Shown: positions 1 to 10,512 of the stretch, piece after piece
How positions within the stretch are numbered: position 1 is the first letter of the stretch
How the letters are laid out: each line of letters opens with the position of its first letter
NCBI GenBank assembly: GCA_021399445.1
Contig: JAJTUQ010000004.1
Coordinates: forward strand, 2,542,001-2,606,000
Source: Xylogone sp. PMI_703
Taxonomy: Eukaryota > Ascomycota > Leotiomycetes
Length of the DNA stretch: 64,000 bases
Direction: 5' to 3'
The notes under the pieces: model-generated
Told to the model about the DNA's origin: nothing
Seen by the model: only the letters and a program-made list of their open reading frames with translations
Database searches by the model: none
Position numbers and translations under genes: made by a program

Positions 1-634
1 TCGCCAGTGCAAGCTCGTAAGGATCGGGACTATCCTCAGTTACGCTACGAAATTTGAAAGTGAGCATGTGAAGTCTGCACTCGGAACCGCTGGAATACTT
101 TTGGTGCAAAGCATCCAGGAGGCAAGGTGATAGCTGATTCGTGCAGCAATAGAATAGATCAATAAGGGCCGTAAGCTGTAGAACCAACTTCGCAAGTGGC
201 TTCCATCCGTCATTCCTTCTAATTACCTCACATGAAGGCGTGTCATCAGGCGTTTCGTTCTTTATTACCCCTTTGTCCGACCATAATAGCAAGTCGGGAT
301 CAGTAGCCCAAGTATTTGGAGCAAGTTTCACTTCTTGCTCGGGATGGTCGCTTTTCTCACCTGGACGCACCAGTCCGCCACTTACCTTCAGATATCTGAC
401 GTGTTTAAAGCTGGATGTCTTCTCGAGCGATTGAGTCCATCGATCTACATCGGCCTGGAGCCTATCCAGAGTGGAGACTTTGATGTGGATGTTCTTGAAT
501 AAGAAAACATTGGCAGAAGAGTTGCACTGTCTGCTCACAAGAGACAATGCTTGCAGAGTTCCGGTGTTAAGATACCCACAAATCTGTCGAGACAGCTCTG
601 GAACACGCAAGACATGGTCAAGGCAAGTATTCAT
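1..634 (-). CDS. F-box-like protein, N-terminal part (runs off left edge)
   Basis: On the minus strand an uninterrupted frame starts at ATG 634-632 and is still open at base 1, giving at least 211 residues. The first ~50 residues (LRVPELSRQICGYL, then QALSLVSRQCNSSANVFLFKNI) have the layout of a fungal F-box: a Pro-containing first helix, a leucine helix and a serine-rich turn. The part near the window edge (LIDLFYCCTNQLSPCLLDAL, then DPYELALA) resembles a motif common in fungal F-box/LRR-like proteins. Such proteins usually act as substrate adaptors of SCF ubiquitin ligases through Skp1. No intron is needed in the visible part. The C-terminus lies outside the window, so the substrate-binding region cannot be judged. 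The family call is moderately sure; the reading frame itself is secure. Confidence 0.72.
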   Translation of the reverse strand, partial: MNTCLDHVLRVPELSRQICGYLNTGTLQALSLVSRQCNSSANVFLFKNIHIKVSTLDRLQADVDRWTQSLEKTSSFKHVRYLKVSGGLVRPGEKSDHPEQEVKLAPNTWATDPDLLLWSDKGVIKNETPDDTPSCEVIRRNDGWKPLAKLVLQLTALIDLFYCCTNQLSPCLLDALHQKYSSGSECRLHMLTFKFRSVTEDSPDPYELALA

Positions 635-1141
635 CTTGTCATGGCTAGGGAACGCGTTATATTAGGAGGTTGCCTCAGCGGCAGCTAGCGAGCCCAGATG
701 CACTGTGGACTGCGCCACACAAGCCACACTGCCTCGAGACTGTGTAAGGCGAATCCACACTTGCTCCCTACGAACATCTGTCATTGGCGGGGCTCGGGTC
801 CCGATTTACTTCCCGTAGATCTGGATCGGAATTTAACAACTAGCCCGAGTGATTTGACCGTGAACCAATCGTCTAATTTAAGTTAAAGTTCTTCTAAAAT
901 CATGCAGCCTCATTTTTATACGACATCGCTGGAGATGGGGACTATTAGGAAACAGCAGTAAGTGTATATAACGACTGATTTCAAACTCTTCACTACTTCT
1001 TTTTCAATCATTGATATCTTTATTCTCGGCAGGTAATTTGACTTTGTACCTAACCCTACTTTAAACTCCATTTATAACACTTGCTACATTTCTCTTTCAG
1101 TTATAGGCTCTGTGGGCTAGTTCATCACAAGACTGAGCAAC
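635..1141. other. Divergent intergenic region
   Basis: Roughly 500 bases between the divergent F-box and monooxygenase genes. Short frames of about 60 codons exist but none resembles a protein. The stretch just before the monooxygenase (980-1130) is pyrimidine-rich, as is usual for a fungal promoter and 5' leader. Confidence 0.5.
965..971 (+). promoter_or_regulatory. TATA-like box of the FAD monooxygenase
   Basis: TATATAA lies about 170 bases before the ATG at 1142 and is followed by a C/T-rich stretch. It is a plausible core promoter element; the position is from sequence only. Confidence 0.35.
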
Positions 1142-2451
1142 ATGGCAGCAAATAAACTACCAGTCCTTATCATTGGAAGCGGCATAGCCGGCTTGTCCCT
1201 CGCAAAAATGCTCAGCCATCATGGTATTGCCGTCTCTGTTTTCGAAGCCTCCCCTGCGAGTCGTACTCAAGGCTACGGGATCACCATCCGGGAATTTGCA
1301 TACGGTCCATTGTTGAAAGAGCTTGGTTATACTCCGGATCAGCTGAAAAAAGCAAGTGCAACAGACAGAGAGATAGGGGGTGTTGGAAAGATCGATGCAT
1401 CCTTACGGGATGCATATACAGGCGAAGCTCTGGTGAAAGCTCCCCCAACTAAGAATGACCAAGGGCAGGAATTTTATCGTGCCAATCGAAATGCTCTCAG
1501 AGGCTGGCTTTGTGAAGGCGTTGATATTCACTTTGATCATAAATTGGTCTCTTTTGAGATCGATAAGCAAGAGGGGTTTGTTACAGCTCAATTCCAGAAT
1601 GGCAAATCTGTAATCGGATGCCTTCTTGTTGCTGCCGATGGTATGCACTCAACTGGTAAGTCGTATCGTCATAGATAAACTCTTCCCAATTAATCTTTTG
1701 TGCTGATATTGAAATGTAATATTTAGTACGTAAGCAAAGGCTACCAGCGATCCAACCTAAAATTCTCCCGGCAGTCGTATACAACGGCGAGCTGCACATG
1801 ACTCGGCCTTCATTTGATGAAGAGTTATCTTCATATATGACCGATACAAACGTAATTATCGGAGCCGGCGACAATTCCAATTTCGGCATCACCATCACGA
1901 ATATCACCTCTGCACAAGTAGATCTCAATTGGTCGTTCACTCGGCCAGTGAAAGACGATAGCGACCCTCTATATAATCCATCTGAAAGTCTGGATGACCA
2001 AAGGAAAATCCGTCCCGAGTTCTTACAAGAGATTGATACCAGTAACATATGCGCGCCATATTCAACTATCATTAATTCCGAATCAATAAAGACCCACGGC
2101 TTATTTCACTGGATCATGCGCAGTATTCGAGTTCCCCTAGAAGACCTTGACATGTTAGCTGAGGAGCGCATTGCGTTTGTTGGCGACGCCGTTCATGGCA
2201 TGCCTATTTTTGCTGGAGAGGGAGGAAACCATGCATTGCTTGATGCAGTTGAATTAGGTCAACTCTTGTCGAAAAATCTTCAAGGAGGGCGTGAACCTGG
2301 TGGTCTTACTGACTGCATTCGAAATTATAATGCAAAGGCATATCCGCGTTGGCAGAAAGGGATTGACGAATCTGAGCAGCGTCTTCATGCTTTGCACCGT
2401 CCGATCAAGGTTTGGAGAGATATTGCGGCTGCTAAATCAAAGAGTTCTTAG
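1142..2451 (+). CDS. FAD-dependent monooxygenase (PHBH/TetX-like)
   Basis: Two exons, 1142-1655 and 1727-2451, joined by a 71-base GT-AG intron, encode 412 residues. The N-terminus carries the FAD dinucleotide-binding motif GSGIAG (G12-x-G14-x-x-G17) after a short beta strand. The splice joins into ADGMHSTVRKQRLP, the conserved ADG-x2-S-x-VR element of class A flavoprotein hydroxylases. Near the C-terminus lies GDAVHGMPIFAGEGG, the GD motif that contacts the FAD ribityl chain. Length suits single-domain hydroxylases of the TetX / zeaxanthin-epoxidase-like group. These use NAD(P)H and oxygen to hydroxylate aromatic or polyketide-like compounds; the substrate here is unknown. No biosynthetic core gene lies beside it, so a detoxification role is as likely as a biosynthetic one. 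Confidence 0.92.
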
Positions 2452-2797
2452 TTGTTTGGGTTAATCCGCCGTTCAAATGACCAATCCGTCATAAATGATT
2501 AGAACATCCTTTACTATAGAATCACAATTATAAAACAACCTCTGGCTCAATGATGAACATCGTTTTTAGGGTGCCAAACACTATTTTTCTCGTGCTATTC
2601 GTAATAAATTATTGTCTTTTAGATTGGCTTACTTCACATCAACGGTCTTTAGTGAGTTTAACATCGGCATAAATCTCAAATTAAGCATAACTACACATAC
2701 ACACACACATTGCGCTTACTCCTTATCTATCCTTCCGTAGATCTCAACATTGTCTTCTGACTTGGACTCCAGCAGAATATTTTGAACTACGAATGAC
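2452..2797. other. Convergent intergenic spacer
   Basis: AT-rich spacer between two convergent genes. It holds a short CA-type microsatellite near 2694-2709 and no coding signal that I can see. Confidence 0.45.
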
Positions 2798-3113
2798 TTA
2801 TTCGGCATCGCCACCACCGCTATCACCTCCGTCAGCACTCACATCCTCAGGCACATCTACCGGGTGGTCAGGAGGATTTGACGCATCAACACCCTTTTTG
2901 ATTATACGTGTTAGCCTTCAAGTCCATATATTAGATCCATAAGTATCATGATTCTCATACCCCTTGAGGTTCCGGAGGGCTTGGGTCAGGCACGTCATGG
3001 GGAGGAACAGGGAGGTTTGTTGCTTCTCCCCCCTCTAGAATGTTTTGAGTAACGGCCCTCTGCGCATCTGCGTATGCTTGTTCGGCTCCTGGTGGTTGTT
3101 GAGGATCAGACAT
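2798..3113 (-). CDS. Small acidic, proline/glycine-rich protein
   Basis: Two exons on the minus strand, 3113-2961 and 2893-2798, joined by a 67-base intron with GTATGAG donor and AAG acceptor in phase 0, encode 82 residues. The product starts MSDPQQPPGAEQAYADAQ and ends in an Asp/Gly-rich tail (DGGDSGGGDAE). It contains many Pro, Glu and Asp, no Cys, and no signal peptide or membrane segment, so it is probably disordered, cytosolic or nuclear. A TATAAATA box lies 105 bases upstream. The clean splice, codon-like composition in both exons and well-placed TATA box make a real gene likely even though each exon alone is very short. I do not recognise a family and infer no function. Confidence 0.6.
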
Positions 3114-3957
3114 TGTTGCCGAAGGTCTTGTGTTATAGATTTCTGGTATTGTTTAAGCTCAAAAGATATGGTGTTGTGTTTTGATCGTATTTGAAGTCCT
3201 AGAGGAGAACAGTGTGATATTTATACTCGGAAGGGAAGAACTCGAGATGACATCTTGTAATAGCTTTCATGGCTTGTACATACATGAGGCTTGATAAGAT
3301 GTTACTCAAGTGAGGAGAGTAATTACTAGTCAAATGATTATCAGCGAATCATTTCCCACCATTCGTAATTCACACCCATTCCACGCTAGTGCTAAACATA
3401 TCAAAGGTTACGGATGTATTACTATTCAACAGAGCATGGTCATCCTTCCCGTGGGGTAGCCGGGGTAATGTGGTAAGGCATTCAGCTGTACTAGGATAAT
3501 GAGAGTATCACGATCATTAATCTCCCCGCAAGCTTACTAGAAAAAGAAGGGGCTAGAATCTGATGTCCCGTCGTATATAAACGATGCATAACTATTTGCC
3601 AAGGCATTCAAGGGTGGTTATAAAAGCTTATATTCCAGTAGATAAGTGCTTATCCTCTTTCTATAAACTATGACGGGCTTGACCTTAATGATACCGTTGC
3701 TTTCTATTGGGCTATAGCTTACCAACTTTTATTAGCACTAATAATAGCTGACTCACCGTACCCTAGCTCCCCTGACTAATTCGGGCTAGGAAAGAGTCTA
3801 GAGTTGGTCAGCGTGCGCCGTTACCATTTTAGGAATGCGAATGCGATGTAAATCGTCATAATCTCATATCTCTGATTGCCTAAAATGGAAATTACAACTC
3901 TATACGGCATAAGCCTAACTACTGCAAGGCCCCAAATATGTATAAACAAAAAGAATT
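3114..3957. other. Intergenic, no gene seen
   Basis: About 840 bases, AT-rich, with only short frames. It lies upstream of the small acidic gene and downstream of the Zn2Cys6 gene. Apart from the TATA-like box I see no feature. Confidence 0.45.
3218..3225 (-). promoter_or_regulatory. TATA-like box of the small acidic gene
   Basis: On the minus strand TATAAATA lies about 105 bases before the ATG at 3113. Confidence 0.35.
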
Positions 3958-5679
3958 CTATTGCCTAGAAATCAAAGTAGACAAGCCATGTCTGCTTATC
4001 TCAAAGCCATCTCTATCAGCTATCCGGCGCATGACACTCCCAATCCACATTGCTTCTTGCGACTTGGGATGAAAAGCTCGAAGCGCTACTCTCAGGGGAA
4101 ACATCAGCTGCAACGCCCCAGCGGTATGCAAGTTTCCAAGTAGATGATAATCAACAATACGACAAATTTCTCGAGCAACATCAATACGCGTTCCTTGTCC
4201 TGGAAGGAGGAGCGGATTGGTTGGCTGGTGAATTGATGATTCAATGGCTAAAATGAGCCTCTCAGTGTCCGGAGAGCTATGGCCACCTAGCGATTCTAGG
4301 AGGTCAAGGTGAAATAAGAGTGCTGTGTTATAGAGTCCGATCTCAATTGCCCGTCGGACGTTCCGAAAATGGAATGTCGATGGAAACAATAACTTTCCCG
4401 TCGTGTCCAAGCAGATTGTTTCCGATTCCAGAGGGATTACCTCGTAACAGACTTGAGGGTAGTCATGTTCCCATTTCCATCTAAGACTGTACAAGGTATT
4501 GAGAGATATATTTAACCTATTGCGAAGAATATGCAGTAAGTGAGTCGTATCTGCGCCGGATGTTTCGAGCTGTTGTATTTTCTGATTGTCTTCCAGAAAA
4601 CCCGGAACATCGCAAAGTATATCCTGAAAATAGTCACCATAGTTTTTCGGATGCGACCCAAGAGCCCAAGGTATAGTCTTCCAGCTGAGTTCTTCTAGAA
4701 AACAATGCTTTCTCTGAATAATCGCGTTTAGGACCTGTCTGATAATCAGATGTGATAGTGAGCTGTGAAGATATTATACGTACAATGAACATCCTATTAA
4801 CGCAAAATATGTCTAGAGCAGGTCTAGTTTGATATGCATATGGTCCTGCCATCTTAGTCTGGATGATATGTTAGACTCAAAAATCATGCTAATGTGGAAA
4901 AAGCTCTAGTCTCACAAGGATCCCAATGCCATTGAAGTGTTCCAGCCATCCCGAGATGTTGGAAAACACCACGAGCTCATACAGGCTCAGAAGCAAAGCA
5001 CTCGTCATGGTAAAGTAAGTCACCGCTCGCTCTGAGTCCTGCAGATCACTATTTAACTGTCGGAGTGCTCGGCCATATTTTTGTGTGCCTTGCTCTAGGA
5101 CAACTTTCTCCTTTTGAACCTGTCCAAAGAAGGCTGCCGCGAGAGCTAGAGCCGATACGTAGGATGTGCTGGTATTATCTGGCGTTTGTATAATTTGTGA
5201 TATCCACGATGCATTACCGGGAGGCAGCGTAGAGTCGGTGTACTCTACGAACAAATTCTTCAGTAGGTGGGAGATGAGAATATTATCCTTAAAGGCATTC
5301 AGATTGAGGATCTGATTGAATGGTAGAATCTGAGATGTCGGCAACACCGTTTCTACGGAATTCTCAACTTGTGTAACTGCTTTAGATAAAACCCCGATAG
5401 TAGAATCGGAAGAGCTTATGGTTTGTGTTGGGGCACGGCGTCGCACTCTTGATTTCTGAGGTATGGAGCCCTCGTCAACAAACACGACTGGGCGAGCATA
5501 CCCAAGACAGATAAAATATCCGTTCTTGCACCGATTGCATGTAGGACGACCCTCGTCTATAAGTCATCAGTATGCGAAATAATAAATGGGAAGGACAAAC
5601 AGAAATGGATCATACCGCATTTCACCTTTCGCTGGCGGCATGTAATGCAGCCTTTGCTCCTACCGCTGACCCCGACCAT
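3958..5679 (-). CDS. Zn2Cys6 fungal transcription factor
   Basis: Four exons on the minus strand: 5679-5616, 5556-4916, 4852-4784 and 4734-3958 (introns 59, 63 and 49 bases), 516 residues. The DNA-binding domain is at residues 11-38 with the pattern C-x2-C-x6-C-x6-C-x2-C-x6-C (C11, C14, C21, C28, C31, C38); the first intron cuts it after C21. The rest is the usual fungal-TF helical region, including the element EELSWKTIPWALGSHPK. Such proteins bind CGG half-sites in the nucleus and act as pathway regulators or orphan regulators. The gene is divergent from the truncated GPI1 copy, and its terminus faces the spacer behind the small acidic gene, so its targets cannot be read from context. The start is set by the ATG ten codons before the first Cys. 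Confidence 0.9.
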
Positions 5680-5847
5680 GAATGCAGGAAGAGAACTAGG
5701 TAATGTTTACACCGTCTAGATACGGTTGCTCATGTTTAATCTAGTGTTGCGGAAGAGCGCAATGAAGAATCTAACGCTATCTCGAGTCTCAGCTGAAAAA
5801 GAGCCGGTCGCTGACGTAACAGTGCGTATACGGAAAACTGGGCTTAG

Positions 5848-6867
5848 ATGCTTCTAAAGGATCCACCTGCTCCTCAGCTGAGTCAATCAGATCTCCGAGC
5901 AGGAGGTTGTACGTATATAGAGTATTACTGTAGGCAAAGCGCTATCTCTTTCCTTTCATTGAAATATCCGTCCTTCTTAGGTTTCGCAGGTGCAAGCATG
6001 CCCATTGCTCTCTTCTCAGATCTTCTCTCCGTATTAACTCTCCATATCTACTCTTTCTATATGGTCTCAGCCCGGATATTCAACTGGCAATATACCATAC
6101 TTCTCTCTCTTTTCCAGCTCTTCCGCGGTAAAAAGCATAACGTGCTGCGAAAACGAATCGACTCATGTGACTACGATCTAGATCAGCTTCTTCTAGGTAC
6201 TATCTTGTTTACACTACTTTTTTTCTTGCTACCCACCGTAGTGGTGTTCTACCTCACATTTGCATGTTCTCGAATGGCGATTATTTCATTGAAAGCTATT
6301 CTGGATGCACTGCTTGCGTGCATAAACTATTTCCCGTTTTTTGCGTTAATGTTGCGACTTAAAGACCCACAAAGGCTTCCTGGTTCGCAGCTCTTAATTT
6401 CATGTTTCTTCTGCCAGAGTCGTCTTTATTAATCCTACATAGGCGGCATTCGCTTTGAACTTCAAGATACCGAACAGCTACCTAGCTCCTCGAGCCATTC
6501 TCACAATCCACCACCGACATCCTACGTTTACCTCAAGGTATATTTCTTTTAGTCTCTTCTTTACCATTCTTTCTTATAGCTAACATCCTAATAGTCCGTT
6601 CCTCTGACCTTTCGCGCAATCTTCCGCCAATACTTCCAACTTGGCCACCACATCCGCAGCCACTATCTCTCTCCGCACGTTCTCCTATGTCTCGCAACCG
6701 GCAAGTTTGTACCTCCTATTAATCGTGAGAGCCTCTATCGCCTCCAATACAGCATGTTACCTGTTCGTAGAGCAGGAATCCTAGAGATGTGGCATGCTTT
6801 GACGGCGACAGAGGTGCCTGCAAAGAAGGCGTCATATTTTCCGTCAAACAATTTGAAGATGAAGTGA
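5848..6867 (+). pseudogene. 5'-truncated GPI1/PIG-Q copy (C-terminal half)
   Basis: Three exon blocks, 5848-6382, 6443-6537 and 6595-6867 (introns 60 and 57 bases), would read as 300 residues. From about 5982 on, the sequence resembles the C-terminal membrane half of Gpi1, a subunit of the GPI-GlcNAc transferase complex in the ER: GASMPIALFSDLLSVLTLHI, then a charged RGKKHNVLRKRIDSCDYDLD element, then two long hydrophobic segments and DPQRLPGGIRFEL across a splice. Complete Gpi1 proteins are, as I recall, about twice this long; the N-terminal half is absent. An apparent acceptor (TTCTTAG) at the left border of similarity suggests the copy begins inside an ancestral intron. Because introns are kept, it arose through DNA, not RNA. 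The C-terminal frame is still open, so a short product from ATG 5848 cannot be excluded, but full Gpi1 function is unlikely. Confidence 0.72.
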
Positions 6868-7862
6868 AAAAGGTGAAATAGAAATGGAAAGATACATTAT
6901 GCATATTGAGGCCGAAGATGATTAAGATTTACAAGGCCGATTGAGAAGACAAGGCTTTCTTGTATACGGTTGCAAGAACCGTTCCTATGATGATAATTAA
7001 TGAAAATAAAGATTCATAATATTATATTACTCTAACTAGCTACGATAATGCGTTAGTATAATGTCAGCCCACAACCAGGCATCAATGGTTGAAATAGCTC
7101 TTCCACTCATATTGGAAGGATTCGTAGAATACAGTGATGCTATCTATTTCTATACCTATGTCTGATCGGCGTTAGCTTGCAGTTTCCTTTTTGCAATGAT
7201 TACGTTGGGTAATGCGTAGACGCCAAAGTACACACCCGTACGGGTCCCCGGAGCTACCATTACTAATATCAGTGTAACGACTCTTGAGAGAAGTAATCGT
7301 TAGAGCAATCTTGAAATATAAATGTTGTAATCAAGTAAGGTCTACGACCTATTCTATCTTATACATGTCCTCGTGGTTTTGATTATTACCCCAAAGATAT
7401 GCTATTCTGATCTCTAAAAAAGGGTACTGTACTTCTTGGAAGATACGCAACCAGAGTTTAGCTGTCTAAAATTAAAGAGTGAGTTGCTAATTTATGAGAC
7501 CATTATTCTTTAAATTCATTTCGTTCGTTACTGCTATCGGGCTTCTCTCGTCAGCATTATATGGTTACCACGCTAACCTGAGATACCAGTACAGAGTTCG
7601 GCTTGTAAGGGATAGCTTGAGCATGCCGCGTATCAATGTGGTTGTCTATTTAATCAACTTTGGTCTGTTCGCGCTGTGAGCCCTTAGACTCTAGTAAAAT
7701 GACAAAATAGAAGAATGTCTTACCTGAGGTCGACGATTCTCTATTATATCATAGAATACTAGATAATTCGGCGCTGTTCAGGGACGAAGCAGATGATTAT
7801 AATACATCAGTAAGATCTCTAGCCTCAATAAGTTCTAGATAAGTTGCTAGATTGGGACATTA
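6868..7862. other. Intergenic, AT-rich
   Basis: About 1 kb between the GPI1 fragment and a convergent regulator gene. A 61-codon ATG frame at 7494-7679 with a hydrophobic start is the only candidate, and I do not accept it as a gene. Confidence 0.4.
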
Positions 7863-9610
7863 TTAATTGCCATAGTAAGGATGGATCAGAAGGTATTCAC
7901 CTGCAGCTCTCCAACGCCGGCTATTTACTTTAAGGCTCTCTCTAATGTCATCCAGGGCGTTCTGGGCGTCTTCTGTATCTGATCTTCGCGCCAACTGCGC
8001 ATAGAAAATTGCAGAGCGATAAAACGCATCATGGCAAAATGGTGAGATATCATCATTCCCACAAAGCCCTGTTTGGAGGATACATTTACCGAGACTTAAC
8101 ATATCCGAGGCTATGATGGTTTGAATTTCTCGGACTCTGTTTATCTTTGTGGAATTACGCGGGTCGGTCAAATGAAGAATATGTTGGCAGAGAATAAGCC
8201 GTGCACTACAAACTATTAGTCTGCAGATAAAGAGGAAGTCATAACAGTTCATGTGTCCCATACCTATGGCAGATTGTGGTAGGACAGCAGACTCCCATTG
8301 CCCGATCGCGACCTTCCTGCAATGTTACTTTCGTTAACGCCGCCAATGTATTGTCCAGTATTTGTACTTCGTCTTCTTCGATAGTATGCCCGTTTGCTGA
8401 AAGATAGTTGAATCTCAGTACCCTCCCCAACAGAAATGCCGCTTGTACAGTAAGGCCAAACCGGCCCATAGCCTCTGACGGCGGGGAACACATGGTGAGA
8501 GGTGGGCTAGGAGGAGATACCTGTTTCGAGTCAGATATCCGGGATCTATGAGCTAGAATAGGGTAGATACTCCCATATCCCATAGTTTATCATCCATTGG
8601 AAGTATACTGGTGCTGCTCGGCTCTTCGATTAGCGAAGTGCGTTCTGGGCAACCAATATTCAAATAGCTAGATTATCATTAGTGTCACTACCCTCACTTT
8701 ATATACCTGTGACTACAATCTATAAAAAAGGAAAAGCCTTACCGGTCCAAAAATATAATAGCCCACCAAGTCCTCCGCTCCTCCTCAGTGTCGGCTAGAT
8801 TAGCAACTGTGGAGTTGGAGGAAATGATGGTCTGGTCGACACCTAGAGCAATACCATATCTGGCGCAATATCCGATGGTTAAGTAGGCTGAGGGGTAAAT
8901 GGAATGCCCAAGTTCGTATATTGCGACAAGGACAAGTGTCTGAAGTATTCGAAATGTCATGGCGCCTTTCAGCTCAACCTCAAGCAGCGCCGCTTTGAGG
9001 TTGCAATAGCAGGCAGTACGCGGATCACCATCCGACACAGTCATGAGCAGCCTAACGGCCACGATGAGAAGCATACTGTCTATGCGACGTCTGTTGAGAG
9101 GGTTCAAGACCTTTTGCATGAAATTCCTTCTCGAAATCAACGGCGCCCATGGATTGGCATACTGAAAAAATGATTCGACGCATGTTCTAAGGCCAGGTCC
9201 ATCGCCAACAAGAGACTGCAGGCCAACACTGATAGGAAGGTTCATATCTGGTATGGAGCCTACCAAGCGTTGGAACAGATCTGAGTCAGTAAAGTACACG
9301 GCGGGAAAGCCGTTTACACTAGAAGCATCCTCTTGAGTCTGGGCGATGGGCGACTGGCTTCCGACCAAGGACTCACGTAGGGAATCACGTGGGGACTCCG
9401 AAGGGACAGCAGCCTTTTTTAGCGGATAGGAACAAGCACGGTCATGTCTAGTAGATTGAGTTAGTTATTGTAGAGACTTGATTGATGTACTCTGAGACTA
9501 TCACACCGTTGACAAAGTGAACACTGTGGTTTACGCCTGTCGCATTTCTTCTTCAAGTGCCGGCAAGCCGAACAGGCGTAGTCGGATAGTCCGTCGTTAT
9601 TATTATTCAT
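7863..9610 (-). CDS. Zn2Cys6 fungal transcription factor (Fungal_trans type)
   Basis: Five exons on the minus strand: 9610-9507, 9447-8743, 8667-8571, 8520-8264 and 8205-7863 (introns 59, 75, 50 and 58 bases), 501 residues. The zinc cluster has Cys at residues 13, 16, 23, 30, 33 and 40 (C-x2-C-x6-C-x6-C-x2-C-x6-C). The middle homology region is visible as EERRTWWAIIFLDRYLNIG, then LPMDDKLWDMG, then AAFLLGRVLRF, all typical of the fungal-specific TF domain. The third intron is only 50 bases, but it joins two family-like blocks in the right frame; without it the gene would look frameshifted near 8575. The gene is divergent from the aldehyde dehydrogenase at 10513 across 0.9 kb, so it may regulate that gene (inference). 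Confidence 0.9.
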
Positions 9611-10512
9611 CTTCGGAGATAGCAGACAGCTAGCTGACTCGTAGCAAGTTCACAGCTCAACGAGAGAGGATGATAGAATGGCAATTAGCATGGTTTGCTC
9701 TTGGCTCATCTCAAAGGCAGCAGCTCACAGTACTCTGCATGTAGTCAGATGCGCCATATGAGGGCGGAGCGGACACTCTGTACGGTGACGGGGACGGAGC
9801 CCGACAGAAGTAGAGCACCTCAATGATGAATAATCACATCCCAAAGAGGAAAAGCGGGACTATTTGACAGCTGCCATGGCGTCATGCATGTCAGAGTTCT
9901 GGCGGCCGTCGTCGGAATCCGCTCCGCCCAGTTCCGCTACCCCGCTCCCCGCTTCCCCCCAGCTTCTGCGCGAAATCCCGGAGACCTGGAGAATTACTAC
10001 CACAAAGGGCAATTTTGGATCCAACACAACAAACGCACCAGCTTCTGACAAATCGCCATGGTGCAGCCTCTTACAATGACCTTGACATCAGTGGAAAAAG
10101 GATAATCTAAGTTTCCAAATCATACAGACCACAATACCTTACACATTGTTGTCTGTGCACTTTCGTGGAAGACAATGAGTAAATGCCTCTTGGGGCAATA
10201 GTTGCACATATAGGAATGTGTGTTCTATTGCGCCCTGTGCCAATCATGAACAAGAAGTTTAAAATTCAAAATACCCAATAGTCTTTAATATGATTACTAA
10301 AAAACAGTATTCATTGAGATTACTAAACACCAGAATACGGACGTAAGAGTCTAGCTTTTATATATACCCCCTCTTCTTCCCATCAAATCCTGCTTTTACA
10401 TTTTCATCACAGCCATCTCAATCTACTCATAGATTGAGGTATCATTTATACTTTCATATCAAGAATCGTTTCACCTCACAGTCTCGTTGTTTCATAATCT
10501 AGCTACTTAATC
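9611..10512. other. Divergent promoter region, regulator / aldehyde dehydrogenase
   Basis: About 900 bases. A GC-rich block (9745-10000) contains overlapping frames on both strands of 60-70 codons with no family resemblance. The right end is pyrimidine-rich and holds the TATA-like box of the dehydrogenase. Confidence 0.45.
10356..10366 (+). promoter_or_regulatory. TATA-like box of the aldehyde dehydrogenase
   Basis: TTTTATATATA lies about 150 bases before the ATG, followed by a long C/T-rich leader (10367-10500), typical of a strongly expressed fungal gene. Confidence 0.4.

Noticed and set aside
7494..7679. 61-codon ATG frame with hydrophobic start
   Set aside because: Short, in AT-rich intergenic DNA, and with no family resemblance.
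8239..8583. Apparent frameshift in the second Zn2Cys6 gene
   Set aside because: A 50-base GT-AG intron (8570-8521) restores the frame and joins family-like blocks.
9860..10079. Overlapping frames on both strands
   Set aside because: A GC-rich patch in a divergent promoter region; both frames are short and mirror each other.
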